Origin: an uncultured Victivallaceae bacterium
Lineage (GTDB): Bacteria > Verrucomicrobiota > Lentisphaeria > Victivallales > Victivallaceae
DNA length: 13,636 nt
Assembly: GCA_934663655.1 (NCBI GenBank)
Contig: CAKUKT010000033.1
Span: 1-13,636 of the forward strand
Reading direction: 5' to 3'
Shown here: positions 1-7,379 of the stretch, piece after piece
Layout: each line of letters begins with the position of its first letter
How positions within the stretch are numbered: position 1 is the stretch's first letter
The notes under the pieces: model-generated
Databases searched by the model: none
The model's input: only the letters and a program-made list of their open reading frames with translations
Told to the model about the DNA's origin: nothing
Program-made: the position numbers and the translations under genes

Positions 1-1128
1 GCCGGCAGGATATTTCTCCGCGAGGACTTCCCACGGATTGCGTGTCTTCTGGCGGAGTCCGAGAGAGATCTTCTTGCCTTCCTTGTCGATGTCGAGCACA
101 ACAGCTTCGACTTCTTCGCCGACGCTGACCACATCACCGGCTTTGGTGACGCGCTTGGTCCAGGACATTTCGGAGACATGGATCAGACCTTCGACCCCCT
201 GTTCGATTTCGACGAATGCACCGTAAGGCATGATGTTGACAATACGTCCTTTGACGATGTTGCCGACGGCATATTTGGATTCGACTTCATCCCACGGGTT
301 CTTGGATTTCTGTTTGAGTCCGAGAGAAACGCGCTCTTTCTCGAAGTCGATATCGAGGATCATGACTTCGATCTCCTGACCGAGTTCGAGCATTTCGGAC
401 GGATGGGAGATTCTGCCCCAGGACATATCTGTGATATGGAGAAGTCCGTCTACGCCGCCGAGATCGATGAACGCGCCGAAATCGGTGATATTCTTGACCA
501 CACCCTTGCGAAGTTCATTGACCGTCATCTCATTGAGCAGCTTGGCGCGCTGATCGCGCAGCGATTCCACGAGAATTTCGCGGCGGGAAACCACGATATT
601 GTGGCGTTCGAGGTTGATCTTGATGATCTTGACATCGAACTCCTTGCCGATATAGTCATCCATATTGTGCACCGGACCCACATCGAGCTGGGAACCGGGC
701 AGGAAAGCCGGGAAGCCCTCGACATCGACCATGATGCCGCCCTTGACCCGGCGACGCATGAAACCGGTGACGGTCCGGCCTTCGCCGTATTCGGTGGTGA
801 TGCGGTTCCAGGCTTTGATCGAGTAAGCCTTTTCCAGGCTCAGACTCGGCATGTTCTGACGATTTTCGATCTCTTCGAGGTAGACGTCAAGCTTGTCTCC
901 GACCTTGACTTCGTCGAATTTCAGAAATTCCCCGGCGGGCACAAATCCCTCGGCCTTGTAACCGATGTCCACCATCGCTCCGTCGGAACGCTTCTCCACG
1001 ACAGTACCCTCGACGATCTTGCCTTTGGTAAAGGTGTCGATCCCGCCCTTGGCGTCCAGAAGTTCCCCCATGGATTCCGGCATGCCGCTGAAGTCCAGAA
1101 AGCTTTCCTCGAATTTTTGTTCTTGCAT
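1..1128 (-). CDS. rpsA: 30S ribosomal protein S1, N-terminal 376 residues (runs off the left edge)
   Basis: S1 binds mRNA and brings it to the 30S subunit during translation initiation. The reading frame starts at ATG 1128 (MQEQKFEESF) and stays open to base 1, so the C-terminal part and stop lie outside the window. Four S1 (OB-fold) repeats are visible at about residues 34-102, 116-183, 204-273 and 288-360. The third and fourth carry the family hallmarks ITDFGAFIDLGGVDGLLHIT and PYGAFVEIEQGVEGLIHVSE, each ending in a VSLGL/ISLGL-type strand and an NPW motif. The first two are the more divergent repeats that in E. coli S1 contact the ribosome. No Shine-Dalgarno sequence precedes the start; the 30 nt upstream are A/C-rich, as is known for some rpsA genes. 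It has its own promoter (see 1215-1242). The long plus-strand frame opposite it is a shadow. Identification is very secure. Confidence 0.97.
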   Translation of the reverse strand, partial: MQEQKFEESFLDFSGMPESMGELLDAKGGIDTFTKGKIVEGTVVEKRSDGAMVDIGYKAEGFVPAGEFLKFDEVKVGDKLDVYLEEIENRQNMPSLSLEKAYSIKAWNRITTEYGEGRTVTGFMRRRVKGGIMVDVEGFPAFLPGSQLDVGPVHNMDDYIGKEFDVKIIKINLERHNIVVSRREILVESLRDQRAKLLNEMTVNELRKGVVKNITDFGAFIDLGGVDGLLHITDMSWGRISHPSEMLELGQEIEVMILDIDFEKERVSLGLKQKSKNPWDEVESKYAVGNIVKGRIVNIMPYGAFVEIEQGVEGLIHVSEMSWTKRVTKAGDVVSVGEEVEAVVLDIDKEGKKISLGLRQKTRNPWEVLAEKYPAG

Positions 1129-1171
1129 TTGGTTGTGGTTGTTTCTTGTTATTCGTTGATTGACGACCCAT

Positions 1172-1200
1172 GCTGCAGAGCGCCCCGTGCGCTTTACAGC
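1172..1200 (-). promoter_or_regulatory. Hairpin in the rpsA 5' leader
   Basis: Read on the minus strand, GCTG at the 5' end pairs with CAGC at the 3' end, and AGCGC pairs with GCGCT around the loop ACGGG. The three bases between the two helices on each side can form one G-U pair, one A-U pair and one mismatch, giving an almost continuous 12-bp stem. No U-run follows, so it is not a terminator. It is followed by about 43 nt to the start codon, of which the last 30 or so are G-poor and A/C-rich. In E. coli the rpsA leader is structured and used for autogenous repression by S1; a similar role here is inferred. Confidence 0.45.
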
Positions 1201-1214
1201 CCGATAAACTATTT

Positions 1215-1242
1215 AATATATCGCCACTTTCGCAATTGTCAA
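1215..1242 (-). promoter_or_regulatory. Sigma70-type promoter of rpsA
   Basis: On the minus strand there is a perfect -35 box TTGACA (1242-1237), a 16-bp spacer and the -10 box TATATT (1220-1215), one base from consensus. This predicts transcription starting near 1208 and a leader of about 80 nt. The -35 box contains the TGA stop codon (1241-1239) of the upstream amidohydrolase gene, so rpsA can be expressed independently of that gene with almost no intergenic space. Confidence 0.75.
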
Positions 1243-2771
1243 GTGAGTTCCGTCAAACCCTCCGCGAACATCCGGCCGTCGAGCACCACCATCCGGATTC
1301 CCCGCGGCGGGGTTTCCGGAGCGGTGAAATCCGCCGCCCCGGCGACCTCATCCGGATCGAACACCACCAGATCCGCCGCCCGCCCCGCTGCGATGCCTCC
1401 AATCCCGGACGAAAGTTTGAAGGTTTCCGCCGGCAGCCCGGTCAACTTCCGCACCGCCTCCCCCGGTTCCACGCCGTTGTCCAGCAGCAGCCGCAGAAAC
1501 CCCGGCGCACTGCCGAACGATCGCGGATGAGGCGTCCCGAATTTACCGCCGAAGGGAAGCGCATTGCCGTCGCTGCCGAGCATCGTCCGGGGATCAAGAA
1601 CAATCCGGCGCAGATTGTCGCGGCTCATTCCCGCAAAGGCCGCGGTCGTCCCGGCGGAATCGTGGGCGAGCAGTTCCACCACCAGACCGGCCGGATCCGC
1701 GCTGATCTCTGCGAAAACCTTGCCGACGACGTCACGATAACCGGGATGGGTGCTGCTGACCAGCCGCACCCCGTTCCAGTACTCGTCGGTCCGTTCCGCC
1801 CGCAGCCGGGACGCCACCTCCCGGCGCACCTCGGAATTGCGGAGGCGCCGGGTGATCTCATCATCCCCGATTTCATCCCAACCAGCGGGCAGTATCACGC
1901 TCAACTGCGTCATCGATTCGGTATAGGGATAGCGGTCAAAGGTTACCCGGATACCGTCGCGCTCGGCTGCCGCCACAGCAGCAAACACCCCGTCCAGTTT
2001 GTCCCAGTTGTCGCGTCCGGCGGTCTTGAGATGGCTGATGTGCACCCGCCGCAACCCCGCCTCGCGGGCCGCCTCAAAGGTCTCGTCAATCGATTCAAGC
2101 AACCGCGTCCCCTCACTGCGCAGATGAGTGGTATAGATTCCATCGTATGCGGCGGTGACCCGCAGCAACTTTACCAGCTCCTCCGGCGGAGAAAACCGAC
2201 CCGGTACATAGAGCAGCCCGCTGGAAAGTCCGGGAGCTCCCGCTTCGAGCTCGCCAGCGAGTCGCTGCTCCATTTCGGCCATCTCCGCGTCGCTGATCAC
2301 CCGCTGCTGATAACCGGCCACCGCCGCGCGCAACGTATTGTGTCCGACCAGAGAATAAACCTTCAAAGCCGCGCCGCGGCGTTTGAGTTCAGCGAGGTAG
2401 CCGGAATAATCGTTCCAGGCGATCTCCACCCCGTAGACGGAATAGAGTTCCTGAAGATGATCGCGGTTCCGGCCGGTGACCGGAAACACGCTCAGTCCGC
2501 AATTTCCGACCACCTCACAGGTTATCCCCTGTGCCCGTTTGCTCTCCCCCGCCGGCGCCGCCGGCAGCGACATATCCGAATGCGAATGTACATCAATAAA
2601 TCCCGGCGCCACCATCAGACCGCCGAGATCAAAGGTGTCGCGCGAAGCCGCCGCACCGGCGGCGCTCTCCTGTTCAACCGCCGCCACCCGGTCGCCGTCA
2701 ATCAGAAGTTCGCTGCGGCGCGGCGGCGAACCGGAGCCATCCAGCAGCCAGAAATTTTTGAATCTTCTCAC
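1239..2771 (-). CDS. N-acyl-D-amino-acid deacylase family amidohydrolase
   Basis: Predicted metal-dependent hydrolase of the amidohydrolase superfamily, 510 residues with the GTG start at 2771. That start gives VRRFKNFWLLDGSG, the usual first strand of the family. It overlaps the stop of the LysR gene (GTGA) and has GGGGGA about 5 nt upstream; a longer frame from 2813 would lie inside the LysR gene. Metal-site residues appear in the order known for D-aminoacylases: H62 and H64 in GFIDVHSHSD, C91 in VGNCG, H216 in TTHLRSE, H247 in HISHLK and D401 in GSDGNAL. The segment APGLSSGLLYVPG near 179-191 is also typical. The family removes N-acyl groups from D-amino acids, but dihydroorotase-like and dipeptidase-like relatives share the fold, so the substrate is uncertain. 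It is probably cotranscribed with the LysR gene. Confidence 0.87.
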   Translation of the reverse strand: MRRFKNFWLLDGSGSPPRRSELLIDGDRVAAVEQESAAGAAASRDTFDLGGLMVAPGFIDVHSHSDMSLPAAPAGESKRAQGITCEVVGNCGLSVFPVTGRNRDHLQELYSVYGVEIAWNDYSGYLAELKRRGAALKVYSLVGHNTLRAAVAGYQQRVISDAEMAEMEQRLAGELEAGAPGLSSGLLYVPGRFSPPEELVKLLRVTAAYDGIYTTHLRSEGTRLLESIDETFEAAREAGLRRVHISHLKTAGRDNWDKLDGVFAAVAAAERDGIRVTFDRYPYTESMTQLSVILPAGWDEIGDDEITRRLRNSEVRREVASRLRAERTDEYWNGVRLVSSTHPGYRDVVGKVFAEISADPAGLVVELLAHDSAGTTAAFAGMSRDNLRRIVLDPRTMLGSDGNALPFGGKFGTPHPRSFGSAPGFLRLLLDNGVEPGEAVRKLTGLPAETFKLSSGIGGIAAGRAADLVVFDPDEVAGAADFTAPETPPRGIRMVVLDGRMFAEGLTELT

Positions 2772-3718
2772 TTGTTTTCCCCCGGTTGTTCCGTACCGCC
2801 GCAACCAGCCCACTCCGGGAAATCCCCCGCCCGCAGCCGACGGCGACAGAAAGAAATAAACCCCTCGGCAAATCCGGCGACATCCCCCGGCGCGTAGATG
2901 AAATCGATCGAACGCCGAAGTTCACCTTCGCGGAAACGCGAACACATCAACCTCCCCGAAACGACTTCGTCGCGAACCGCCAGCCGGGAGATCACCGTGA
3001 TGCCGTAACCGCCGCGCACCAGATTTTTGACCGCATCAAAGCTGTTGACCACAATCACATTGTCCTCATCCGGCCCGGGAATACCCAGTCGCTGAAGATA
3101 GCGATCGAAGTGATAGCGCGTACCCGATCCCGGTTCCCGCAGTATCCACTTTCCGCCAGCGCGGCAATAAGCGGTGAGGTCGAAACACTCCGCCAGCCCC
3201 CCCGGAGCCGCCACCGGAACCATCTCATCTTCGAGAAACAACTCCGAGATGAAATAGTCGCGGTCAAACGGGCCCTCCACCAGCGCCAGTTCCAGCGAGC
3301 GGCACTTCAGCATGTCGGAGATTTCCAGCGTGTTGGCGACGTGGATCTCAATTCGCTCCTCCGGATGCGCGGCCATGTAGCGCGCCGCCAGTTCCGGCAG
3401 CAGATATCCTCCCGCGGTCATGGTGCCGCCGATCCGGTAACGCCGGATTCCTCCGGCGGCATTGCGCATCAGCCGGGCGATTTCGCCGGTCTCGGTAAAG
3501 AGTCGTTCGCAATTCTCCAGCAGCGCCGTCCCGGCCGGAGTCAGCCGCCGCCCCCGGCCGCTCGGTTCAAAGAGCCGGATTCCGAACTCCTTTTCCAGAC
3601 CGGCAATCCGCTGGGTGATGTTGGACTGCGTCATCCCCAGCGCCGCCGCCGCATCGGAAAAATTGCCCAGCGTCGCCGCCATCCGGAAAATTTCCAGCCG
3701 TTTATCGAGCAATGACAT
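2768..3718 (-). CDS. LysR-family transcriptional regulator
   Basis: DNA-binding regulator of 316 residues, a normal LysR length. The N-terminal winged helix-turn-helix spans about residues 5-64 (ATLGNFSDAAAALGMTQSNI, then the wing near RLFEPSGRGRRLTPAG). A linker helix and a periplasmic-binding-protein-like effector domain occupy about 92-300. The start at 3718 has AGGGG about 10 nt upstream. It is divergent from yeiH with 142 bp between the start codons, and its 3' end overlaps the amidohydrolase start by 4 bases. This matches the enterobacterial yeiE-yeiH layout, and the CysB/CysL/YeiE branch is my best guess, but the effector cannot be read from the sequence. The last ~18 residues, rich in G, E and N, look like a disordered tail. 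The 309-codon frame on the opposite strand is a shadow. Confidence 0.93.
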   Translation of the reverse strand: MSLLDKRLEIFRMAATLGNFSDAAAALGMTQSNITQRIAGLEKEFGIRLFEPSGRGRRLTPAGTALLENCERLFTETGEIARLMRNAAGGIRRYRIGGTMTAGGYLLPELAARYMAAHPEERIEIHVANTLEISDMLKCRSLELALVEGPFDRDYFISELFLEDEMVPVAAPGGLAECFDLTAYCRAGGKWILREPGSGTRYHFDRYLQRLGIPGPDEDNVIVVNSFDAVKNLVRGGYGITVISRLAVRDEVVSGRLMCSRFREGELRRSIDFIYAPGDVAGFAEGFISFCRRRLRAGDFPEWAGCGGTEQPGENK

Positions 3719-3759
3719 AGCGAAAAAGCCCCTGAAAACATATTACTGTTAGTTATAAA

Positions 3760-3777
3760 ATCATAATATATTATAAT
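3760..3777. promoter_or_regulatory. AT-rich dyad, candidate LysR operator
   Basis: An 18-bp near-palindrome with a perfect 12-bp core (ATAATATATTAT at 3763-3774) and one mismatched pair in the flanks. It covers the -10 box of the lysR promoter on the minus strand and lies upstream of the probable yeiH -10 box on the plus strand. This position suits a regulator that represses itself and activates the divergent gene, the usual LysR scheme. The dyad could also simply reflect two overlapping AT-rich promoters. Confidence 0.4.
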
Positions 3778-3792
3778 TTTTATTTTTTGCAA
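3765..3792 (-). promoter_or_regulatory. Promoter of the lysR-amidohydrolase pair
   Basis: On the minus strand, TTGCAA (3792-3787) is followed by a 16-bp A/T spacer and TATATT (3770-3765). Transcription would start near 3758, about 40 nt before the LysR start codon. Confidence 0.5.
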
Positions 3793-3806
3793 ACCGGCTC
3801 TATATT
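3777..3806 (+). promoter_or_regulatory. Candidate activator-dependent promoter of yeiH
   Basis: TATATT at 3801-3806 is a good -10 box, but the bases 16-18 positions upstream are only T-rich (TTTTTA at 3777-3782) and match a -35 box poorly. A weak -35 next to a LysR-type dyad is what an activator-dependent promoter would look like. The start point would be near 3813, about 48 nt before yeiH. Confidence 0.35.
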
Positions 3807-3860
3807 CAACCGCATCACCAAACATCACAACTAAACCTTCAATACAGGGATCCGTTTCAA

Positions 3861-4847
3861 ATGAAAAAAAATCTGGTGCTGAAAATCGTTTTCGTCGCGG
3901 TCGCCGCCGCCTTCTTCATCCTGCCGATGCTGTTTCCGTCTCTGCGCAACCACGCGCCGGGAGTGGCGGTTGTGATCGGAATTATTTTCGCGGTGACACT
4001 CGGCAACCCCTTCGCCGCCGTCACCGGCAAACTCACCTCCACGCTGCTCGGCGTCGCGATCGTCGGCATGGGGTTCGGCATGAATCTCCTCGAAGTACTG
4101 CGCGCCGGAGCCGGCGGCATCATTTATACCGTGGTCGGCATTCTTGCCGGTATCGGTCTCGGGATTTTCATCGGCCGGCGGCTGGGACTTCAGCGCGATC
4201 CGGTCTATCTGGTCAGCATCGGCACCTCGATCTGCGGCGGCAGCGCCATTGCCGCCGCCGCCCCGGTACTCGGAGCCAAAGCCCACGACGTCGCGATCGC
4301 TTCCGCGACGGTGTTCACTCTGAACGCGGTCGCCCTGCTAATTTTCCCGCCGCTCGGCCACTGGCTGGGATTTTCGCAGGGGCAGTTCGGCTACTGGGCG
4401 GCGCTGGCGATTCACGATACCAGTTCGGTGGTGGGCGCCGGAGTTCAGTACGGTCAGGAAGCGCTGGAAATCGGCACTACCGTGAAGCTCGCCCGCGCCC
4501 TCTGGATCGTCCCGGTCACCCTCTGGCTCTCCAGCTGCGTGGTGAAACCGCCGGAAGGTGAAAAACGCCGGATCCGTCTCCGCATTCCGTGGTTCATCCC
4601 CGGCTTCATCGCCGCTTCGGCGCTGGTCAGCGCCCTCCCCGCCGTCGCTCCGGCCGGCGGCATGCTCAAGCAGCTGGCGCAGAATCTGATGATCGCCACG
4701 TTGTTCCTGATCGGCGCCAACCTCGACCGCAAAAAACTTGCTGAACTCGGCCTCAAACCGGTCATCCACGGCATTACGCTCTGGATCATCCTCGCCGTTG
4801 GCTGGTGCCTGGCGATCCGCTTCGGAGTGGTCAACTGTTCACTGTAA
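3861..4847 (+). CDS. yeiH: YeiH/UPF0324 family membrane protein (putative sulfate exporter family)
   Basis: Integral inner-membrane protein of 328 residues with about ten hydrophobic segments. It belongs to the UPF0324 family (Pfam Cons_hypoth698; listed as the putative sulfate exporter family in the transporter classification). Hallmarks are GTSICGGSAIAAAAPV (about 115-130), AIHDTSSVVGAGVQYG (about 183-198), KLARALWIVP (about 209-218) and a late RIPWFIPGF segment. The ATG at 3861 has AGGGA 10 nt upstream. It is transcribed away from the LysR gene, its likely regulator, and ends 10 nt before a strong terminator, so it appears monocistronic. Transport of sulfate, sulfite or another small anion is a family-level assignment; the real substrate is not established by sequence. 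Confidence 0.92.
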   Translation: MKKNLVLKIVFVAVAAAFFILPMLFPSLRNHAPGVAVVIGIIFAVTLGNPFAAVTGKLTSTLLGVAIVGMGFGMNLLEVLRAGAGGIIYTVVGILAGIGLGIFIGRRLGLQRDPVYLVSIGTSICGGSAIAAAAPVLGAKAHDVAIASATVFTLNAVALLIFPPLGHWLGFSQGQFGYWAALAIHDTSSVVGAGVQYGQEALEIGTTVKLARALWIVPVTLWLSSCVVKPPEGEKRRIRLRIPWFIPGFIAASALVSALPAVAPAGGMLKQLAQNLMIATLFLIGANLDRKKLAELGLKPVIHGITLWIILAVGWCLAIRFGVVNCSL

Positions 4848-4857
4848 CGCAAACGTC

Positions 4858-4912
4858 AAAAAAAAGGGGGCTGTTGCAAAACCTCGATAAGGTATGCGAC
4901 AGCCCTTTTTTT
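4858..4912. terminator. Bidirectional rho-independent terminator
   Basis: Stem arms 4868-4877 (GGGCTGTTGC) and 4896-4905 (GCGACAGCCC) pair over 10 bp with one G-U, and an inner ACCT/AGGT helix sits in the loop (4881-4884 with 4890-4893). Eight A residues precede (4858-4865) and seven T residues follow (4906-4912), so both strands give a hairpin plus U-run. It lies between the convergent stops of yeiH (4847) and aas (4924) and should serve both. Confidence 0.93.
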
Positions 4913-4923
4913 CAGACGCTATA

Positions 4924-7188
4924 TCAAAGTTCCTCGGCCATCTCCTTGAGCCGACGCAGATCAAGCTTGCCGCTACCGAGCAGCGGCAACTCCCGGACGT
5001 GAATAAAATCATCCGCCTTGGGAATCCAGAGATTGGGGAGTTTGCGTTCCCGCAGCGCCTCGATCACTTCGGCCACCGGGAAATCCTCCGGCGTGTAAAA
5101 TACCACCAGCCGTTCACCGCGCCGCCCGTCGGATCGTCCGGTGACCGCGACCTCCCGCTCCTCGCGGTTGCGGAAAAGCGCGATCTCATCCTCGATCGCC
5201 TGATGGGGCACCATTTCGCCGCCGATCTTGCTGAATCGCGACGCCCGGCCGGTGATGTATACATAGCCGTCGATATCGAACTTGGCGATATCACCGGTAT
5301 CGTAATAGCCGTTTTGTATAACCCGTTCGGTCTGTTCGCGGTCGTTCAGGTATCCCTTCATCACCGTGCCGGATTTCACCTGCATGCGGCCGGGAAGGCC
5401 GGGACCGAGTTCAACGCCGGTTTCCGGATCAACAATCCGCACGTGGATGCCCGGCAACGGACAGCCGATGCTACCCGGATGATCCGAACGCGTTCCCTGA
5501 TCGAAAATCGAGTTGTTGAAATTCACCGTGACAATCGGCGACAATTCCGTGCAACCGTAACCTTCGATAACTTCGCGTCCGGTCATCTCCCGGTATTTGT
5601 TCGCCAGCTCCGGCCGGAGTTTCTCCGCCCCCGCAATCACCAGCCGCAACGAAGAGAGATCCTCCGGGTCGGCCCGGTGCAGATACTTCTGCAGAAAGGT
5701 CGGAGTCGCGGTCAGCACCGTGAGCTTGTAGTCGGAAATCGATTTGATCACCTCCTGCGAAGCAAGCGGATTCATCACGTAGGCGACGAGGATTCCCACC
5801 TGCGCCGGAAACGCGAACTGAACCGTGAAACCATAAGCGTGAAACAACGGCAGATTGCCCGCCACCCGGTCACTCTTGCGGATGGCGATCATCCGCAGGA
5901 ACGACCAGATGTCGCAGTTGATGTTGCGGTGGGTCAGCATCACCGCCTTGGGCGTCCCGGTTGAACCGCTGGAAAAGAGCAGCACCGCTTCATGATGCAT
6001 GTTGCAGTAACTCAGCGGCGCCACCATCCGCAGCAGCATCCGCCGCGGCACCAGCGCCACCTTGAGTGCGCAAAGAATCCGGGCGAAACGGGATATCCCG
6101 GCGGCGACATCTTCAAGACAGATCATTTCCGGGGCAACGCTCCAGCCGAGTTTTTCGAGGAATTTCCGGCTGGTCAGAATCGTCCTGACCCCGGCACGGC
6201 GGGCGGAACCGAGCGCGACATCCTGCCCGGCGCTGAAGTTCACCACCGCCGGGGTTCGGTCGGCGTAAAGAATGCCGAGCATCGCCGCCGCCGCCGCGGT
6301 GGAATTGGGCAGCAGCAAACCGACATAGCCGGATTCGCCGCGATCGAGTTCCCGGACCCGCGCCGAGAGCAGCACGGCGCGCACCAGCATGTTGAAATTA
6401 CCGACGCGGTTGTCGGTGGCGGCATCGACAAAGGTCACCTGCCAGGGGCGACGCTTGGCCCGCAACAGAAACGAACTGTGACAAGGCAATTCGCCGGGCT
6501 GCGGACGTCGTTCGGCGATGGCTCCGAGTTCGGAAATCTTCTGCCGGAGCGCAAATGCCGACAACTCCGGGATCACCGGTTCTCCGACCGTCACGCTGAA
6601 GTCGATCGGCAGCGACGACGGCAGATTGAAGCGGATCCTGCCGTTGCGCATCGCGAACAACCTCCCGTGCAACATACCGATACGCATGGGCAGAATCGTC
6701 ACCTCGACACTGCGGGGTATCAATGGTTCAACCCCGGAACGGAAACGCATCAGGTTCCCGTTGCCCGAAATCGCCCCCTCCGGGAAGAAACAGAGAATCT
6801 CCCCCCGGCGCAGCCGTGAACGCACGTCGGCGAAGAACTGCTTCATCTTTTTGGGATGGTGAGCGCTGGGCACCCGCAACACTCCGAGGTACCAGAAAAT
6901 AAAACGCGTCGGCAGGAAATCGAGGATTTCCGCGCGCACCATGAAACGGATCCGGCGATGACTCAGCGACTGGATCAACAACATGTCGATTACGGAGATG
7001 TGGTTGGAAACCAGCAGTACCGGCCCGGAACGCGGCAGGTTCTCCCGACCGAACACCCGGACCCGGATGAAAGGCCAGAGCAGCCAGGCCATGAAACGCA
7101 ACATCATGCTCGGGGTGCAGACCACCAGCACCGCCGCGCCAACTACCAGCACGATCGCGACTTCGATCAGAATTTGCTCAATCAGCAT
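4924..7188 (-). CDS. aas: Bifunctional lysophospholipid acyltransferase / acyl-ACP synthetase (Aas type)
   Basis: Aas activates fatty acids on acyl carrier protein and uses them to re-acylate lysophospholipids, mainly 2-acyl-glycerophosphoethanolamine, at the inner membrane. The protein is 754 residues; E. coli Aas is 719. After one membrane segment (about 8-25) comes a PlsC acyltransferase domain with NHISVID (62-68) and FFPEG near 134-138. An AMP-binding ligase domain follows, with P-loop FSSGSTGTPK (405-414), EGYGCTELSP, YYDTGDIAKF, the hinge ITGRASRFSK and the C-terminal GSGKLD lysine motif. I chose ATG 7188 because GGGA lies 6 nt upstream and the alternative at 7272 coincides with the predicted transcription start. 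It is a single-gene unit with its own promoter; no LplT flippase gene or MFS domain accompanies it. The substrate could be another lysolipid. Confidence 0.9.
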   Translation of the reverse strand: MLIEQILIEVAIVLVVGAAVLVVCTPSMMLRFMAWLLWPFIRVRVFGRENLPRSGPVLLVSNHISVIDMLLIQSLSHRRIRFMVRAEILDFLPTRFIFWYLGVLRVPSAHHPKKMKQFFADVRSRLRRGEILCFFPEGAISGNGNLMRFRSGVEPLIPRSVEVTILPMRIGMLHGRLFAMRNGRIRFNLPSSLPIDFSVTVGEPVIPELSAFALRQKISELGAIAERRPQPGELPCHSSFLLRAKRRPWQVTFVDAATDNRVGNFNMLVRAVLLSARVRELDRGESGYVGLLLPNSTAAAAAMLGILYADRTPAVVNFSAGQDVALGSARRAGVRTILTSRKFLEKLGWSVAPEMICLEDVAAGISRFARILCALKVALVPRRMLLRMVAPLSYCNMHHEAVLLFSSGSTGTPKAVMLTHRNINCDIWSFLRMIAIRKSDRVAGNLPLFHAYGFTVQFAFPAQVGILVAYVMNPLASQEVIKSISDYKLTVLTATPTFLQKYLHRADPEDLSSLRLVIAGAEKLRPELANKYREMTGREVIEGYGCTELSPIVTVNFNNSIFDQGTRSDHPGSIGCPLPGIHVRIVDPETGVELGPGLPGRMQVKSGTVMKGYLNDREQTERVIQNGYYDTGDIAKFDIDGYVYITGRASRFSKIGGEMVPHQAIEDEIALFRNREEREVAVTGRSDGRRGERLVVFYTPEDFPVAEVIEALRERKLPNLWIPKADDFIHVRELPLLGSGKLDLRRLKEMAEEL

Positions 7189-7245
7189 AAAATATCCCGC
7201 ATTAAAAAAAACATTATCTCCTGCGGCGCACAGTAGAGATACATC

Positions 7246-7260
7246 TCCCGCTTTTCGGGA
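7246..7260. other. Small hairpin in the aas leader
   Basis: TCCCG and CGGGA form a 5-bp stem around a 5-base loop, within the predicted ~80-nt untranslated leader of aas. There is no U-run on either side, so it is not a terminator. Function unknown; it could be chance in G+C-rich DNA. Confidence 0.25.
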
Positions 7261-7275
7261 TGGCGCCGGCATGAT

Positions 7276-7304
7276 AAGATAAAGCCGGAAGCGCTTTTCG
7301 TCAA
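7276..7304 (-). promoter_or_regulatory. Promoter of aas
   Basis: On the minus strand, TTGACG (7304-7299) and TATCTT (7281-7276) are separated by 17 bp. Transcription would begin near 7269, leaving about 80 nt before the ATG at 7188. It lies back to back with the znu promoter in the 264-bp gap between the two genes. Confidence 0.55.
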
Positions 7305-7346
7305 GTGACGATGGTGATTTTATGGCCGAGGAGAGTGAATTTCCGC

Positions 7347-7375
7347 TTGACTTGACATGGTGACAATGCTATATT
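7347..7375 (+). promoter_or_regulatory. Promoter of the znuA-znuC-znuB-dnaG run
   Basis: TTGACT (7347-7352), a 17-bp spacer and TATATT (7370-7375), each one base from the sigma70 consensus. The transcript would start near 7382 with about 70 nt of leader. The heptamer TTGACAT occurs twice (7352-7358 and 7374-7380), 22 bp apart, close to two helical turns. Confidence 0.65.
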
Positions 7376-7379
7376 GACA
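7361..7379. promoter_or_regulatory. Candidate metalloregulator operator
   Basis: An imperfect inverted repeat of the form TGnCAAT-N5-ATTGnCA covers the -10 box of the zinc-importer promoter. Importers of this family are usually repressed by Zur or MntR/DtxR-type proteins binding such sites when metal is sufficient. The repeat does not match a known Zur consensus that I can recall, so the identity of the regulator is open. Confidence 0.35.

Noticed and set aside
178..1530. 450-codon plus-strand open frame
   Set aside because: It lies opposite rpsA and its protein has no recognisable family. The minus-strand frame gives an unmistakable S1 protein, so this is a codon-bias shadow.
1170..2897. 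575-codon plus-strand open frame
   Set aside because: It is antisense to the amidohydrolase, which has all metal-site motifs, and it runs across the lysR junction. Its composition (R, P, H, Q) is typical of an antisense shadow.
2786..3715. 309-codon plus-strand open frame
   Set aside because: Complement of the LysR gene; no domain seen.
4894..5964. 356-codon plus-strand open frame, with a further 275 codons at 5992-6819
   Set aside because: Both are antisense to aas, and the first starts within the terminator. Their sequences are low-plausibility H/R/D-rich shadows.
7189..7272. Longer aas start at 7272
   Set aside because: The predicted promoter puts the transcription start at about 7269. 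The extra 28 residues do not resemble the family, and ATG 7188 has a well-placed ribosome site.
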